Translations under genes and position numbers: made by a program
The notes under the pieces: generated by a model
What the model was told of the DNA's origin: nothing
Database searches by the model: none
Seen by the model: only the letters and a program-made list of their open reading frames with translations
Assembly: GCA_947503285.1 (NCBI GenBank)
Contig: CANNDD010000001.1
Coordinates: 496,001-560,000 of the forward strand
Direction of reading: 5' to 3'
Source of the DNA: an uncultured Croceitalea sp.
GTDB taxonomy: Bacteria > Bacteroidota > Bacteroidia > Flavobacteriales > Flavobacteriaceae
DNA: 64,000 bases
Shown here: piece after piece, positions 35,424 to 43,632 of the stretch
How positions within the stretch are numbered: position 1 is the stretch's first letter
How the letters are laid out: each line of letters opens with the position of its first letter

Positions 35424-36475
35424 TAGATTTTCGTTTTTATTGTAAAAAAGAATGTGGTACCCATACCTTCTTCTGAAGAAAGCCAGATATCCCCTTTGTA
35501 ATAGTTGATTATTTTTTTGACCAATGCCAATCCGATTCCAGTCGCATTCGCATCATTTTCCAATTTCTTGAACATATTGAAAATACCGGCCTGTAGGTGT
35601 ACCGGAATTCCCTTGCCATTATCTTTGACACTGAACAGCCATTTGTCTTCTTGTTCCGCTGCACTAATGACAATAAAGCCTTCTTTCTCTGCTTCAAGTG
35701 CCGTAACGGCATTGGTTAGTAAATTTTTAAAGAGCTGTTCTATTCTATACTTGCCCGTATATAAAATCGGTAATCTGTCCTTTATTACAATTTTAATATG
35801 ATTTGGCACATAAATCGTTTGGTCAATTTCTTTGATTAATAAATTCAAATCCACTTTGGCTATTTTCTCTTCTAAAGAATCAATGGTAGCATGTTTCAGA
35901 ATGCCATCTATTAAACTGTCCATTTTAGATAGATTTTGAAAAATGAGATCAAAGTTCTTCTTGTTATCATTTTCCAATTTATTCGGGGCATCTTCAAGAA
36001 CCCAACTGACCAAGGAATGAATATTTCGAATTGGCGATTTCAAATCATGCGAAACCATGTGTGCATAATTGTTCAGTGATTCGTTTTGCTGCTCAAGGTT
36101 TTTAAGAAGATGGTCTTTCTCGGCCGTAATCTCAACGATTTTATTCGTTTGATTTTCAATATTCTCCACTAATCTTTGAGGGTCAAAACCAAGTGACCCA
36201 CGTTCCATGGTATTCGTCTTACTTTCCATAAATGCAACAGCTTTACTCAAGGCCTCAAGTACTTTGCGCTGGCTCTCGGTCTCTATATTCAACCTTTTAT
36301 TGGCCTCATAAAGTTCTTTTGAGCTCAATGATGTGGCATGCTGGATCATCTCAAGCTTATCATCATAGTCTGAATACGAATTGGCTATCGATTCAAAGAA
36401 GACATCGAGGCCCTTATGATTTTGCAGATCTTTGGGCAAATACTTTTTTATTTGACGTTCGAGCAGAGAGTGCAT
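35423..36475 (-). CDS. Soluble sensor histidine kinase (FIST-associated)
   Basis: This 350-residue protein has no membrane helix. An N-terminal region with long coiled helices (about residues 40-145) leads to HisKA with H153 in MVSHDLKSPIRN and HATPase boxes NLLTNAV, DNGKGIP and GIGLALVKK. It starts directly after the FIST gene stop, with no gap. FIST/NosP proteins commonly act through a co-encoded soluble kinase, so this is probably the kinase controlled by the FIST protein. Confidence 0.93.
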   Translation of the reverse strand: MHSLLERQIKKYLPKDLQNHKGLDVFFESIANSYSDYDDKLEMIQHATSLSSKELYEANKRLNIETESQRKVLEALSKAVAFMESKTNTMERGSLGFDPQRLVENIENQTNKIVEITAEKDHLLKNLEQQNESLNNYAHMVSHDLKSPIRNIHSLVSWVLEDAPNKLENDNKKNFDLIFQNLSKMDSLIDGILKHATIDSLEEKIAKVDLNLLIKEIDQTIYVPNHIKIVIKDRLPILYTGKYRIEQLFKNLLTNAVTALEAEKEGFIVISAAEQEDKWLFSVKDNGKGIPVHLQAGIFNMFKKLENDANATGIGLALVKKIINYYKGDIWLSSEEGMGTTFFFTIKTKI

Positions 36476-37603
36476 TTATTCGCTGAGTAATGTTAAGGTC
36501 ATGGTTTGATTATGTAATTGGCATTCATTTTTGCCCGCAAAAGGGGCCATTTCCCCATAAGAGTAAAATCCGGTAATCTTAGCTTGATTGCCTATGACCT
36601 CTTTTACTTCTTCTATTTCTTCTTCAGTGCGCTGGGCCAACACTAATTTTCTTCCCACGCAACTTACCAATATGGCCAATTGAGGGCTATTTTTGCGGTT
36701 CATCATCGCAAATTCCGCCGCATTTGATGCTCCTTGCGCGATATCACCCGTGGTAGACATCATTAGTTGCACCTTTGAATTTACAGGAACATCCCCTGCT
36801 AAAATCATCGAATTTGCTTCTTCATCAATATTCAAAATAGTTCGTACCAAAGATTCCGCACCTTCATGTTCTTGAACGGTCAATGGGTATAACAATGCGG
36901 CTTTGGGCAGCTCTTTCGCTTTTTCACCCAAATAGGTTTTATAGAGATCCAAAGCTGGTTTTCCATCGATTTCATACAGCACGTTCCCAATTGATTTGGT
37001 AATTGTCCTTTCAGGACCAAAAGAAGTCCAACCCCCATAATTCGCATACGAAACCTCCAATTGGCTTCCATAGAAACCAATGGCAATTACCTCGCCTTGT
37101 TTCGGATTTTCATTGTATGAGGTCAACGTTTTTTCAAAACGTGCCCCATCACCACATAGTCCACCGGTTATTGATGCTTTGAACTCTTCATCAGATTCCA
37201 GCCCTTCAATGAGACCACTTCCATTTACAAAGCTGCCATCAGAAACAACAAACAAATGACAGAGATCTTCCTTTTCAAATTGATCTGCTATGGCCCGACC
37301 CATTTTCTTGATGTCTACATAATCTGCCACGTTCTCATTGACTATTTTAAATTTCGTTTTCTCGAATTCAATAGCGGTCAATGTAATGGTCCCCTCAAAA
37401 ACATTGGTCTCCAAAATTTCACCCGAAGTGGAACCAAAAACAAGTTCCCCGTCAGGATACAGCTCACGTATCTCGATATAAATGGTATCTGATTCGAGAA
37501 TATACCGGTCTGCAAAGATCAATACCAATGGTTTTACCAATTTTTCATTTTGACGGAAGGTCCACTCACCATCTTTAGTTCTTATCGCCTGATTTACTTT
37601 CAT
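36476..37603 (-). CDS. FIST domain sensor protein (NosP-like)
   Basis: This 375-residue soluble protein has FIST_N (about residues 28-200, with GSTSGEI and ITGGLCGDGARFEKT) and FIST_C (about 215-360, ending GFYSYGEMAPFAGKNECQLH then NQTMTLTLL). FIST proteins are ligand sensors. Some, named NosP, bind heme and sense nitric oxide and regulate histidine kinases. Histidines are present at CHLF, EHEG and LHNQT, so heme binding is possible but not shown. It sits between the four-PAS kinase and its likely partner kinase. Confidence 0.92.
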   Translation of the reverse strand: MKVNQAIRTKDGEWTFRQNEKLVKPLVLIFADRYILESDTIYIEIRELYPDGELVFGSTSGEILETNVFEGTITLTAIEFEKTKFKIVNENVADYVDIKKMGRAIADQFEKEDLCHLFVVSDGSFVNGSGLIEGLESDEEFKASITGGLCGDGARFEKTLTSYNENPKQGEVIAIGFYGSQLEVSYANYGGWTSFGPERTITKSIGNVLYEIDGKPALDLYKTYLGEKAKELPKAALLYPLTVQEHEGAESLVRTILNIDEEANSMILAGDVPVNSKVQLMMSTTGDIAQGASNAAEFAMMNRKNSPQLAILVSCVGRKLVLAQRTEEEIEEVKEVIGNQAKITGFYSYGEMAPFAGKNECQLHNQTMTLTLLSE

Positions 37604-37618
37604 GATTTCTTCAATGAT

Positions 37619-39979
37619 TTATTTTTTTAAGGTGAAATAGAATATGGTTCCCTTGCCTATTTCACTTTCTAACCATACCGATCCGTGATACAGGTCTATA
37701 ATTTTTTTAACTATTGACAATCCGATACCCGTAGACCTTTCATTGTTACCAATGGATTGAAAAATCTTGAATATTTTTTCATGGTATTCCTTCGGTATTC
37801 CGACACCATTATCTTTTACACTGAATTGCCAATGGGTGGGTGTTTCTTTACTTTCAATTTCGACAAGGCCTTCTTTCTTATCAATATTGACTACGGCATT
37901 GCTCAAAAAGTTTTGAAACAATTGATGGATTTTGGTTTTGTCGGCTATAATGATGGGGAGTTTACCCACTATCTTGATTTGAACATGTTCAGGTATGAAT
38001 ATGATTTCGGATATCTCGTTTATGACCTTATTGACATCGACTTCTTTATGATCTAAAGTATCGCTATTGACCGTTGAATATTTTAGTATGCCCGTAATCA
38101 ATTTGTCCATCCCCTCTACTTTTTCGAGCATCATTTTTAAATTATACCGACCACTTTCGTCCAATTGGTCTTTATAGTCATCATACAACCATGTCGCTAA
38201 GGCGCTAACACTGCGTAATGGTGATTTTAAATCGTGTGAGACAATGTGTGCGTACTCTTGAAGTCCCTTATTGCTTTCTTCAAGCTCATTGACCAATTGT
38301 TGCTTTTGTTGCTCGAGTTCTTTTTGTTTTGTGATATCAAGATGTACCCCAATAGACCCATTTACTTTACCAAATTCATCATATTTGGGTGCCCCACTGA
38401 TAAGCCAATGTCTTTTTTCGCCGTTATGCAGTTTTACCTCAATCTCGTATGAATCGGATTCATTTCTTCGTCGTTTTTCAAATTGTGCCTTGATTTTATC
38501 TAGGTTTGCCTCATCCAATCCCATCACCTTCAATACATCTTTACCCATAAGATCCTCAGCATTGATGTCAATCATCTCTGAATATCTGTTATTGACCAAT
38601 AGAATCTCACCTTCTGCATTGATCTCGACCAAACCGAGGTTCATATTGGCGATGATGCTGCCGTATTTCTCTTTTTGTATCTCAAGATTCTTTCTGTAGT
38701 TCTTTCTAAGGGTCACATCACTATAGCTCCAGAGGTGCCCTTTATACACATCATCGATTATCAAAGGAATGTAATCCAATTCAAAGGTGCGGCCATCGAC
38801 CAATTCAAGTTCATCGGATAGTACCAACTCTTTTTTGTTGAGTATATGGTTGATCCTCTTTATAATGTAATCGGGGTCGACGAAAAGTTCTTTGTACTTA
38901 TTCAAATACTTTCTACAATCCAAGCCCTTTAACTTCTGGGGAGATAGCGGAATTGCAAAAAGGTCACAGAATTTTTGATTGGTCAAGATCATTTTCCTGT
39001 TTTCATCTTCAAGCAGGATTCCGTTTTGGAAATTTCGTATCAAGGTGGTCAACCGCTGTTCAGAGGCCCTTATCTTTTCTTCCGATATTTTATCGTTGGT
39101 AATATCCTCAATCATGGCAACCTTGTAATCAATGCCACCGTGTTCGTTACGTAAAGTGTTCACTGAGGTTTTACCGTATATAGAGGTTCCATCTTTTTTA
39201 TGGAACTTTCTTATGATCGAGAACCTGTCTGATTCACCTCTTTCATTATCATCCAACAAATCCCTGTACAGGCTGACATCTTCTATGGTTGAAATGGCAT
39301 CTATGCTTAGTTTCTTCAATTCTGCCTCTGTATAGCCCAAAAGCTCGATAAAGGCATTGTTCGCCTTTACGATTTTGTCTTGCTCTATCAAAAGAATACC
39401 TAGTGATGAGTTTTCGACTATAATATCCTGTTGTTGTTTTTGCTGTTCTAAAAGCTCTTTGATCTCAATCTCGCGTGTAATATCACGAATGACACCTTGT
39501 GCTGCTATCGGGCTCCCTTCTTCATCGTAGATAAGGCTGGCATTTATGTTCACAAACCGATCACCATTATGTTGTGTTCGTATTTGAACATTGTAATTTT
39601 TGAGAATACCTACCTGTAAAAGGGTTTTAAAAGATTCAGCGGTGTACTCTAAATAATCTTCGTGTACCAATTCTGATAAGGTGATGTCTTCTTTGGTATG
39701 ATCATAACCCAGAAACTCTTTTGCGCTTGTGTTCATATTGACAACCTTGGTTGTCATATCCATAACCACATAAGGGTCAATGATATTAACGAAGGCCCCG
39801 TCAATTTTTGAATCGTCTTTGCTCAGCAAGGCCTCCAATCTTCCATTGGCCTCTTTCAAGTGCAGTGAGGCATCGTATAGCTCTTTAGACTTACTTTCAA
39901 GCAAACGTTCTGCCTCTTTACGCGCTTTTTTTTCACGTGATAGTGCGCGGTGCAATATTGAGATATCCACTTTATCCAT
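37619..39979 (-). CDS. Four-PAS sensor histidine kinase
   Basis: This kinase of about 786 residues is counted from the ATG at 39979 (MDKVDISILHRALSREKKAR). This start overlaps the H-NOX stop in ATGGATAA, while a frame starting at 40018 would overlap more. A basic coiled coil is followed by four PAS domains (approximate starts 60, 180, 310 and 430), HisKA with the histidine near 581 in HIVSHDLKSPLR, and HATPase boxes NFLSNAV, DNGVGIP and GIGLSIVKK. There are no membrane helices. It is the likely kinase partner of the H-NOX protein. Confidence 0.93.
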   Translation of the reverse strand: MDKVDISILHRALSREKKARKEAERLLESKSKELYDASLHLKEANGRLEALLSKDDSKIDGAFVNIIDPYVVMDMTTKVVNMNTSAKEFLGYDHTKEDITLSELVHEDYLEYTAESFKTLLQVGILKNYNVQIRTQHNGDRFVNINASLIYDEEGSPIAAQGVIRDITREIEIKELLEQQKQQQDIIVENSSLGILLIEQDKIVKANNAFIELLGYTEAELKKLSIDAISTIEDVSLYRDLLDDNERGESDRFSIIRKFHKKDGTSIYGKTSVNTLRNEHGGIDYKVAMIEDITNDKISEEKIRASEQRLTTLIRNFQNGILLEDENRKMILTNQKFCDLFAIPLSPQKLKGLDCRKYLNKYKELFVDPDYIIKRINHILNKKELVLSDELELVDGRTFELDYIPLIIDDVYKGHLWSYSDVTLRKNYRKNLEIQKEKYGSIIANMNLGLVEINAEGEILLVNNRYSEMIDINAEDLMGKDVLKVMGLDEANLDKIKAQFEKRRRNESDSYEIEVKLHNGEKRHWLISGAPKYDEFGKVNGSIGVHLDITKQKELEQQKQQLVNELEESNKGLQEYAHIVSHDLKSPLRSVSALATWLYDDYKDQLDESGRYNLKMMLEKVEGMDKLITGILKYSTVNSDTLDHKEVDVNKVINEISEIIFIPEHVQIKIVGKLPIIIADKTKIHQLFQNFLSNAVVNIDKKEGLVEIESKETPTHWQFSVKDNGVGIPKEYHEKIFKIFQSIGNNERSTGIGLSIVKKIIDLYHGSVWLESEIGKGTIFYFTLKK

Positions 39980-40514
39980 TTTGAACAATTGCAAATTGCA
40001 CTTCAGTTCCGGCTTCATTCAACAGTTCGTAATCTACCGTAACGGTATTACCAAAATATTCGAAGGTCTTATTGATAAGTCCATTTGCCAGTGCATAAAG
40101 CCCCCTTGATGAGCTATAGATCATTACCAGTGATGTTTCTGTTTTTTCAAGGATCTTGAAATTGGGTAGTTCTGCGTCTGGATATAATTTTTTTACGTGA
40201 ATATGAATATGGTCTTCAATGGCATAAATAAGTGCTAGGGGATTTTTATAGGCACGTACCACCTCGGGGTGTGCCTTACACAATCCATCAAAAAGATAAT
40301 ACCCGAAAGAATATAATAAATCGTTTATCGGCATCTTTGAGGTTTCACTCAGACAAGTAAGTAAAGACACCATCTCATTAAAATCATAAGTGCCTACCGC
40401 AGTATATGCGCCTTCTGATTCAAGCGTCGAATTTTCGATAATGGAATCCACCACCTCCAATCCGAAAGTAGTTTCGACCATTTCTAAAAATTCAGTAAAC
40501 ACAATTCCTTTCAT
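39972..40514 (-). CDS. H-NOX (heme NO/O2-binding) protein
   Basis: This 180-residue protein has the H-NOX fold signature MKGIVFTEFLEMVETTFG, a proximal heme histidine in the DHIHIHVKKLYPDAELPNF stretch (best candidate H104), and the diagnostic YxSxR motif as Y133-S135-R137 in YSSSRGLYALANGL, which holds the heme propionates. H-NOX proteins bind nitric oxide and switch a partner kinase. It overlaps the kinase gene by 8 bases. Its promoter has a TACTTTTA box and the shared TTTCACAAC motif. Confidence 0.94.
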   Translation of the reverse strand: MKGIVFTEFLEMVETTFGLEVVDSIIENSTLESEGAYTAVGTYDFNEMVSLLTCLSETSKMPINDLLYSFGYYLFDGLCKAHPEVVRAYKNPLALIYAIEDHIHIHVKKLYPDAELPNFKILEKTETSLVMIYSSSRGLYALANGLINKTFEYFGNTVTVDYELLNEAGTEVQFAIVQNG

Positions 40515-40570
40515 AATACAGAATATTATGATTTAAAAGTAAGAATTGGACTACTTTGCTAAAAAATAAT

Positions 40571-40580
40571 GTTGTGAAAT
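40571..40580 (-). promoter_or_regulatory. Shared upstream motif, H-NOX promoter
   Basis: The minus strand reads ATTTCACAAC, 29 bases before TACTTTTA (40534-40541), which is nearly identical to the TACTTTTC box of the core polysaccharide operon at the same spacing. The distance to the start codon is shorter (57 bases), so the fixed spacing is to the box and not to the ATG. Confidence 0.55.
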
Positions 40581-40591
40581 GCCAATTTTAG

Positions 40592-40990
40592 TTAGGCTTT
40601 GATAAGTTCACTTATCTCCCAATAATCGAATACGCGTTTTAGTTTAAACTCGTAATCCTCATATTTTAAAGGCTTTATAATATAACCGGCAATACCAATT
40701 TCAAAACACTTCAATAAATCGACCCGATTTTCTGATGTGGTCAAAATTATGGTTGGCAAATATTTGAAACGCGGATTTGCTTTTAGAACACCTAAGAATT
40801 CTATACCGCTCATTCGGGGCATATTCAAGTCAAGTAAAATGATATCTGGTAAATTACCTTCGTTTAAGATGGCTAAGGCTTCTTCACCGTTTTTGGCTTC
40901 GATAATATTGTGTTTTGATTCGAACTTTGAAATTGCACGTTGCATTTTCATTGATTCAATCATATCATCTTCTATAAACAATACATTCAC
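40592..40990 (-). CDS. Single-domain response regulator
   Basis: This 132-residue CheY/Rcp1-like receiver has the acidic pair in FIEDDM (D8, D9), phospho-acceptor D54 in LLDLNMP, and the lysine in IIKPLKYED. There is no output domain. It precedes the H-NOX gene by 77 bases on the same strand. It may receive phosphate from the PAS kinase and act by protein contact. Having its own promoter is possible, since the H-NOX gene also shows one. Confidence 0.92.
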   Translation of the reverse strand: MNVLFIEDDMIESMKMQRAISKFESKHNIIEAKNGEEALAILNEGNLPDIILLDLNMPRMSGIEFLGVLKANPRFKYLPTIILTTSENRVDLLKCFEIGIAGYIIKPLKYEDYEFKLKRVFDYWEISELIKA

Positions 40991-41140
40991 GATTCAACAC
41001 TTTTTACAGATTACAAAATTGCTACAAATAGAAAAAACAAAACAGTTGGGGGAGATGAATTGTATTTTACCTTCGATTAATGGCAAAAAGGTATCGATGA
41101 AATTAGTAAAAAAATTCTTACATAGGCAATCGATTTTTGA

Positions 41141-41503
41141 TTAATTGACTTTATCCCGTAATTCTTGCTGAAGTTTTTTAGAAAGTTTGGAAACGACCAA
41201 CTCATACGAATGATCTATCATTTTTTTTGTTATGGCGGGGTCTAGCTGTTCTATATAAATGGTATTCCAATGTTTTTTGCTCATATGATAACCCGGTATG
41301 ACAATCCCATCATATTCTTCACGAAGTTCAATGGCCCACTCTGGATCACATTTCAAATTGATTTGTGCAGGCACCCTTTCCAACGACAATAAGGCAAACA
41401 TTTTGTCCATGACCTTGAAGACCAAGGTATGTACATCAAAAGGAAACGTTTCGGTAACCCCTTTTTTCGTTATGCAATACGACCTAATTTCTTCAACATT
41501 CAT
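41141..41503 (-). CDS. MmcQ/YjbR family protein
   Basis: This 120-residue protein has the CyaY-like YjbR fold signature: MNVEEIRSYCITKKGVTETFPFD, VFKVMDKMFALLSLE, LKCDPE and a C-terminal GYHMSKKHWNTIYIEQLD. The family is described as DNA-binding-like but its role is unclear. It is the last gene of a tightly packed operon. Its start overlaps the Dabb gene stop by 4 bases. Confidence 0.92.
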   Translation of the reverse strand: MNVEEIRSYCITKKGVTETFPFDVHTLVFKVMDKMFALLSLERVPAQINLKCDPEWAIELREEYDGIVIPGYHMSKKHWNTIYIEQLDPAITKKMIDHSYELVVSKLSKKLQQELRDKVN

Positions 41504-41904
41504 TGGTTTATGCCATTGGAGTCATAGACAATCACCTTGTCCCATAAATCTTTGCATTCTTCGATGAATATGAGATGGGCCTCTTCGTCTTGGTAGTGCT
41601 GCTGTGCCTCTGCAGATTCAAAAGTCACGATCAGTGAATAGGTGAAAGATCCATCCACGACATCTCTGGTAGCATTTGGTGGTGTCCCGATGAAATTGGT
41701 TTTGGCGTACTTCGAGTTCTTTAAGAACTTTTTCAACGATCTTTCAAAACGTTCCCTATTGTTTTGGTTTACCGGGTCTTTGAACCAAAAGTAAACCGTG
41801 TGTGCAAATGCGGGGTCAAAATTTTTCATTTCGTTATGATCTTGGGCCATCGTACTTAAACTTATACCTACAAGTAAAAATGTACAAATAATATTTCTCA
41901 TCAT
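41500..41904 (-). CDS. Dabb (stress-responsive A/B barrel) family secreted protein
   Basis: This 134-residue protein has a signal peptide (MMRNIICTFLLVGISLSTMAQ) and one dimeric A/B barrel domain: FAHTVYFWFKDPVNQNNRERFERSLKKFL, then FTYSLIVTFESAEAQQHYQDEEAHLIF. The fold is known from stress-induced proteins and some cyclases. The enzymatic role here is unknown. It overlaps the MmcQ/YjbR gene by 4 bases and lies one base after the DUF4230 gene. Confidence 0.88.
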   Translation of the reverse strand: MMRNIICTFLLVGISLSTMAQDHNEMKNFDPAFAHTVYFWFKDPVNQNNRERFERSLKKFLKNSKYAKTNFIGTPPNATRDVVDGSFTYSLIVTFESAEAQQHYQDEEAHLIFIEECKDLWDKVIVYDSNGINQ

Positions 41905-41905
41905 T

Positions 41906-42529
41906 TTAATTTTCTAAAAATTGTTTTTCCCTATTGGTGATTTCCAGCGCAGAATAGTCAAGTTTCCACCCGATGGTCTCCACTATCTTCTCGATTAAGA
42001 GTACAGCATCCAATGCTTCTTTTTGAGCCGTTTCGATCAAACCACTTTCAGGGATTTTTTCCCTGATATGTTCTTTTGCTTTTTGGTTCAGCTGTGTAAG
42101 ATCATCTGGCGAAAATGAATTGAACAATCCGTTCTTGATATCATAAAACTGAATGTCAGGTTCAATGGACAGTATTTCAGGTTCTGGAAACGCTGCCAAT
42201 ATGATTTTTCTTTGTTCCTTATCTGCACTTATCCGTAACTTTTTAAGATCATACCCTATCTGAGCCTTGGCATTTATGACCACCAGAGCTTTTTTCTTGC
42301 TACTTAAAATGTTCATAAACCCGTCTTTGATGTTCTCATATCGGTATATTTCGGCAAAATCCCCTTCTACCGAGACCAGTTTGCATACACTTTTGATCTT
42401 ATCAAGAATTACGGTGGATTGGTGCTCGGTCAGTTCGCGCCTTCTTTTTTTCGTGAACATGCCGTAGACCCAATACATTAGTATTGCCCCTAAGATCAAT
42501 CCTAAAAAAGCTTCTATCAAACTATCCAT
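41906..42529 (-). CDS. DUF4230 family protein
   Basis: This 207-residue protein has one N-terminal membrane helix (about residues 8-24), then a basic patch (KKRRRE) and a domain with KIKSVCKLVSVEGDFAEIYRYEN, KALVVINAKAQIGYDL and LIETAQKEALDAVLLIEKIV. These features match DUF4230, of unknown function. The start overlaps the DUF4260 gene end by 8 bases. Confidence 0.85.
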   Translation of the reverse strand: MDSLIEAFLGLILGAILMYWVYGMFTKKRRRELTEHQSTVILDKIKSVCKLVSVEGDFAEIYRYENIKDGFMNILSSKKKALVVINAKAQIGYDLKKLRISADKEQRKIILAAFPEPEILSIEPDIQFYDIKNGLFNSFSPDDLTQLNQKAKEHIREKIPESGLIETAQKEALDAVLLIEKIVETIGWKLDYSALEITNREKQFLEN

Positions 42530-42887
42530 TTTTCTTGCCTATCTCACCCAAATGCGTAAACCTAAATCCTTTTTGGTACTTCAAACCATACCCGAAAATC
42601 CTATCCATAGCACAATGGGAAAATAAAATAATTCCTGTTAGTTGCAAAATAGGGGACTTCAATGAAACCCCAACCAGATAAAACAAGATCGCTAGACCCC
42701 TATGATGGAAAAGATTATAGGTTATTGCCCCTATCTTATTTCCAAAAGCATAGCCCAACATACCGATATCAGGCGCCAAGAGTAGTGCAAAAAACCACCA
42801 CCAGGCCAACTCCATTTTCATAAATAAAAAAAAGCCCAGCAAAAATAACAGCGCCTCTTCCAATTTCAATATTACCTTCATGATCAA
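42522..42887 (-). CDS. DUF4260 family membrane protein
   Basis: This 121-residue membrane protein has about three helices and the motif APDIGMLGYAFGNKIGAITYNLFHH, plus a late HCAMDRIFGYGLKY, as in DUF4260 proteins. Function unknown. It is translationally coupled to the cyclase gene upstream (4-base overlap) and the DUF4230 gene downstream. Confidence 0.85.
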   Translation of the reverse strand: MIMKVILKLEEALLFLLGFFLFMKMELAWWWFFALLLAPDIGMLGYAFGNKIGAITYNLFHHRGLAILFYLVGVSLKSPILQLTGIILFSHCAMDRIFGYGLKYQKGFRFTHLGEIGKKNG

Positions 42888-43630
42888 ATAATTTTATACA
42901 ATATTGGTCTACTTGGGCTGGCATCATTTTCAAAAGGGGCCACCTGCAAGTTCAAAAAATAAGTGCCGTCTTCAATGGTATTGGCGACATAAACGAATTC
43001 GGTAATCGTTGCATTCAGACGTAAGTTGCCTTCGGTATTCCAAAAGGCATTATGCCCCCGAAGTGCACCTTCATCTTGTTCCCTATCCACCGATGGCAGA
43101 TCGATCAATAAATGCTCCACATTTTTTTCCCTTAAAAAGATGACCGCTTCTTCTAAGAGATAGGGTGGATTCGTATGCGAATATTGCCTGCTTTTTTTTG
43201 AGTCCAAGTTTGGTAGGGTACGAATCACTACAGCCTTCCTTTTTTTATTCCCAAGGGCGTATTGCAGCTGCTTTTTCGAAACTACGAAATCATCATCCAG
43301 CTTTTCAGGCACCACGGTGACCAATTCGGCCAAGAAGAAGAATTTCCTCAGGTTTTGATTGACGGAATGGCAAGCTTCAGTGATATGACCGGCACATTCG
43401 GTATGGGTGACATGCGAATGCGGATTGAACCATATGTTATTAAAATTTACTGAAGACCCTTCTGAGACCTGACCAATAAAACCATCCTCTACATGTGGCT
43501 CAATTTTGGGATGCCCCAGGTACCATGCATTAACGTTATTAATGGCACCGGTCATTGCTATGGAGATATCCAACGGTTTAGAGAGATCGATTTTATAGTT
43601 TCTCGAATTGTATTTTATCGTTGCCTGCAT
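42884..43630 (-). CDS. Cyclase family protein (kynurenine formamidase-like hydrolase)
   Basis: This 248-residue protein resembles the metal-dependent cyclase/formamidase family. The metal site NPHSHVTHTECAGH (about residues 71-84) resembles the family motif HxGTHxDxPxH with substitutions. LLIDLPSVDREQDEG and HNAFW follow later. The substrate is unknown. Formamide or lactone hydrolysis is likely. It starts 2 bases after the hemW stop codon. Confidence 0.82.
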   Translation of the reverse strand: MQATIKYNSRNYKIDLSKPLDISIAMTGAINNVNAWYLGHPKIEPHVEDGFIGQVSEGSSVNFNNIWFNPHSHVTHTECAGHITEACHSVNQNLRKFFFLAELVTVVPEKLDDDFVVSKKQLQYALGNKKRKAVVIRTLPNLDSKKSRQYSHTNPPYLLEEAVIFLREKNVEHLLIDLPSVDREQDEGALRGHNAFWNTEGNLRLNATITEFVYVANTIEDGTYFLNLQVAPFENDASPSRPILYKII

Positions 43631-43632
43631 GA

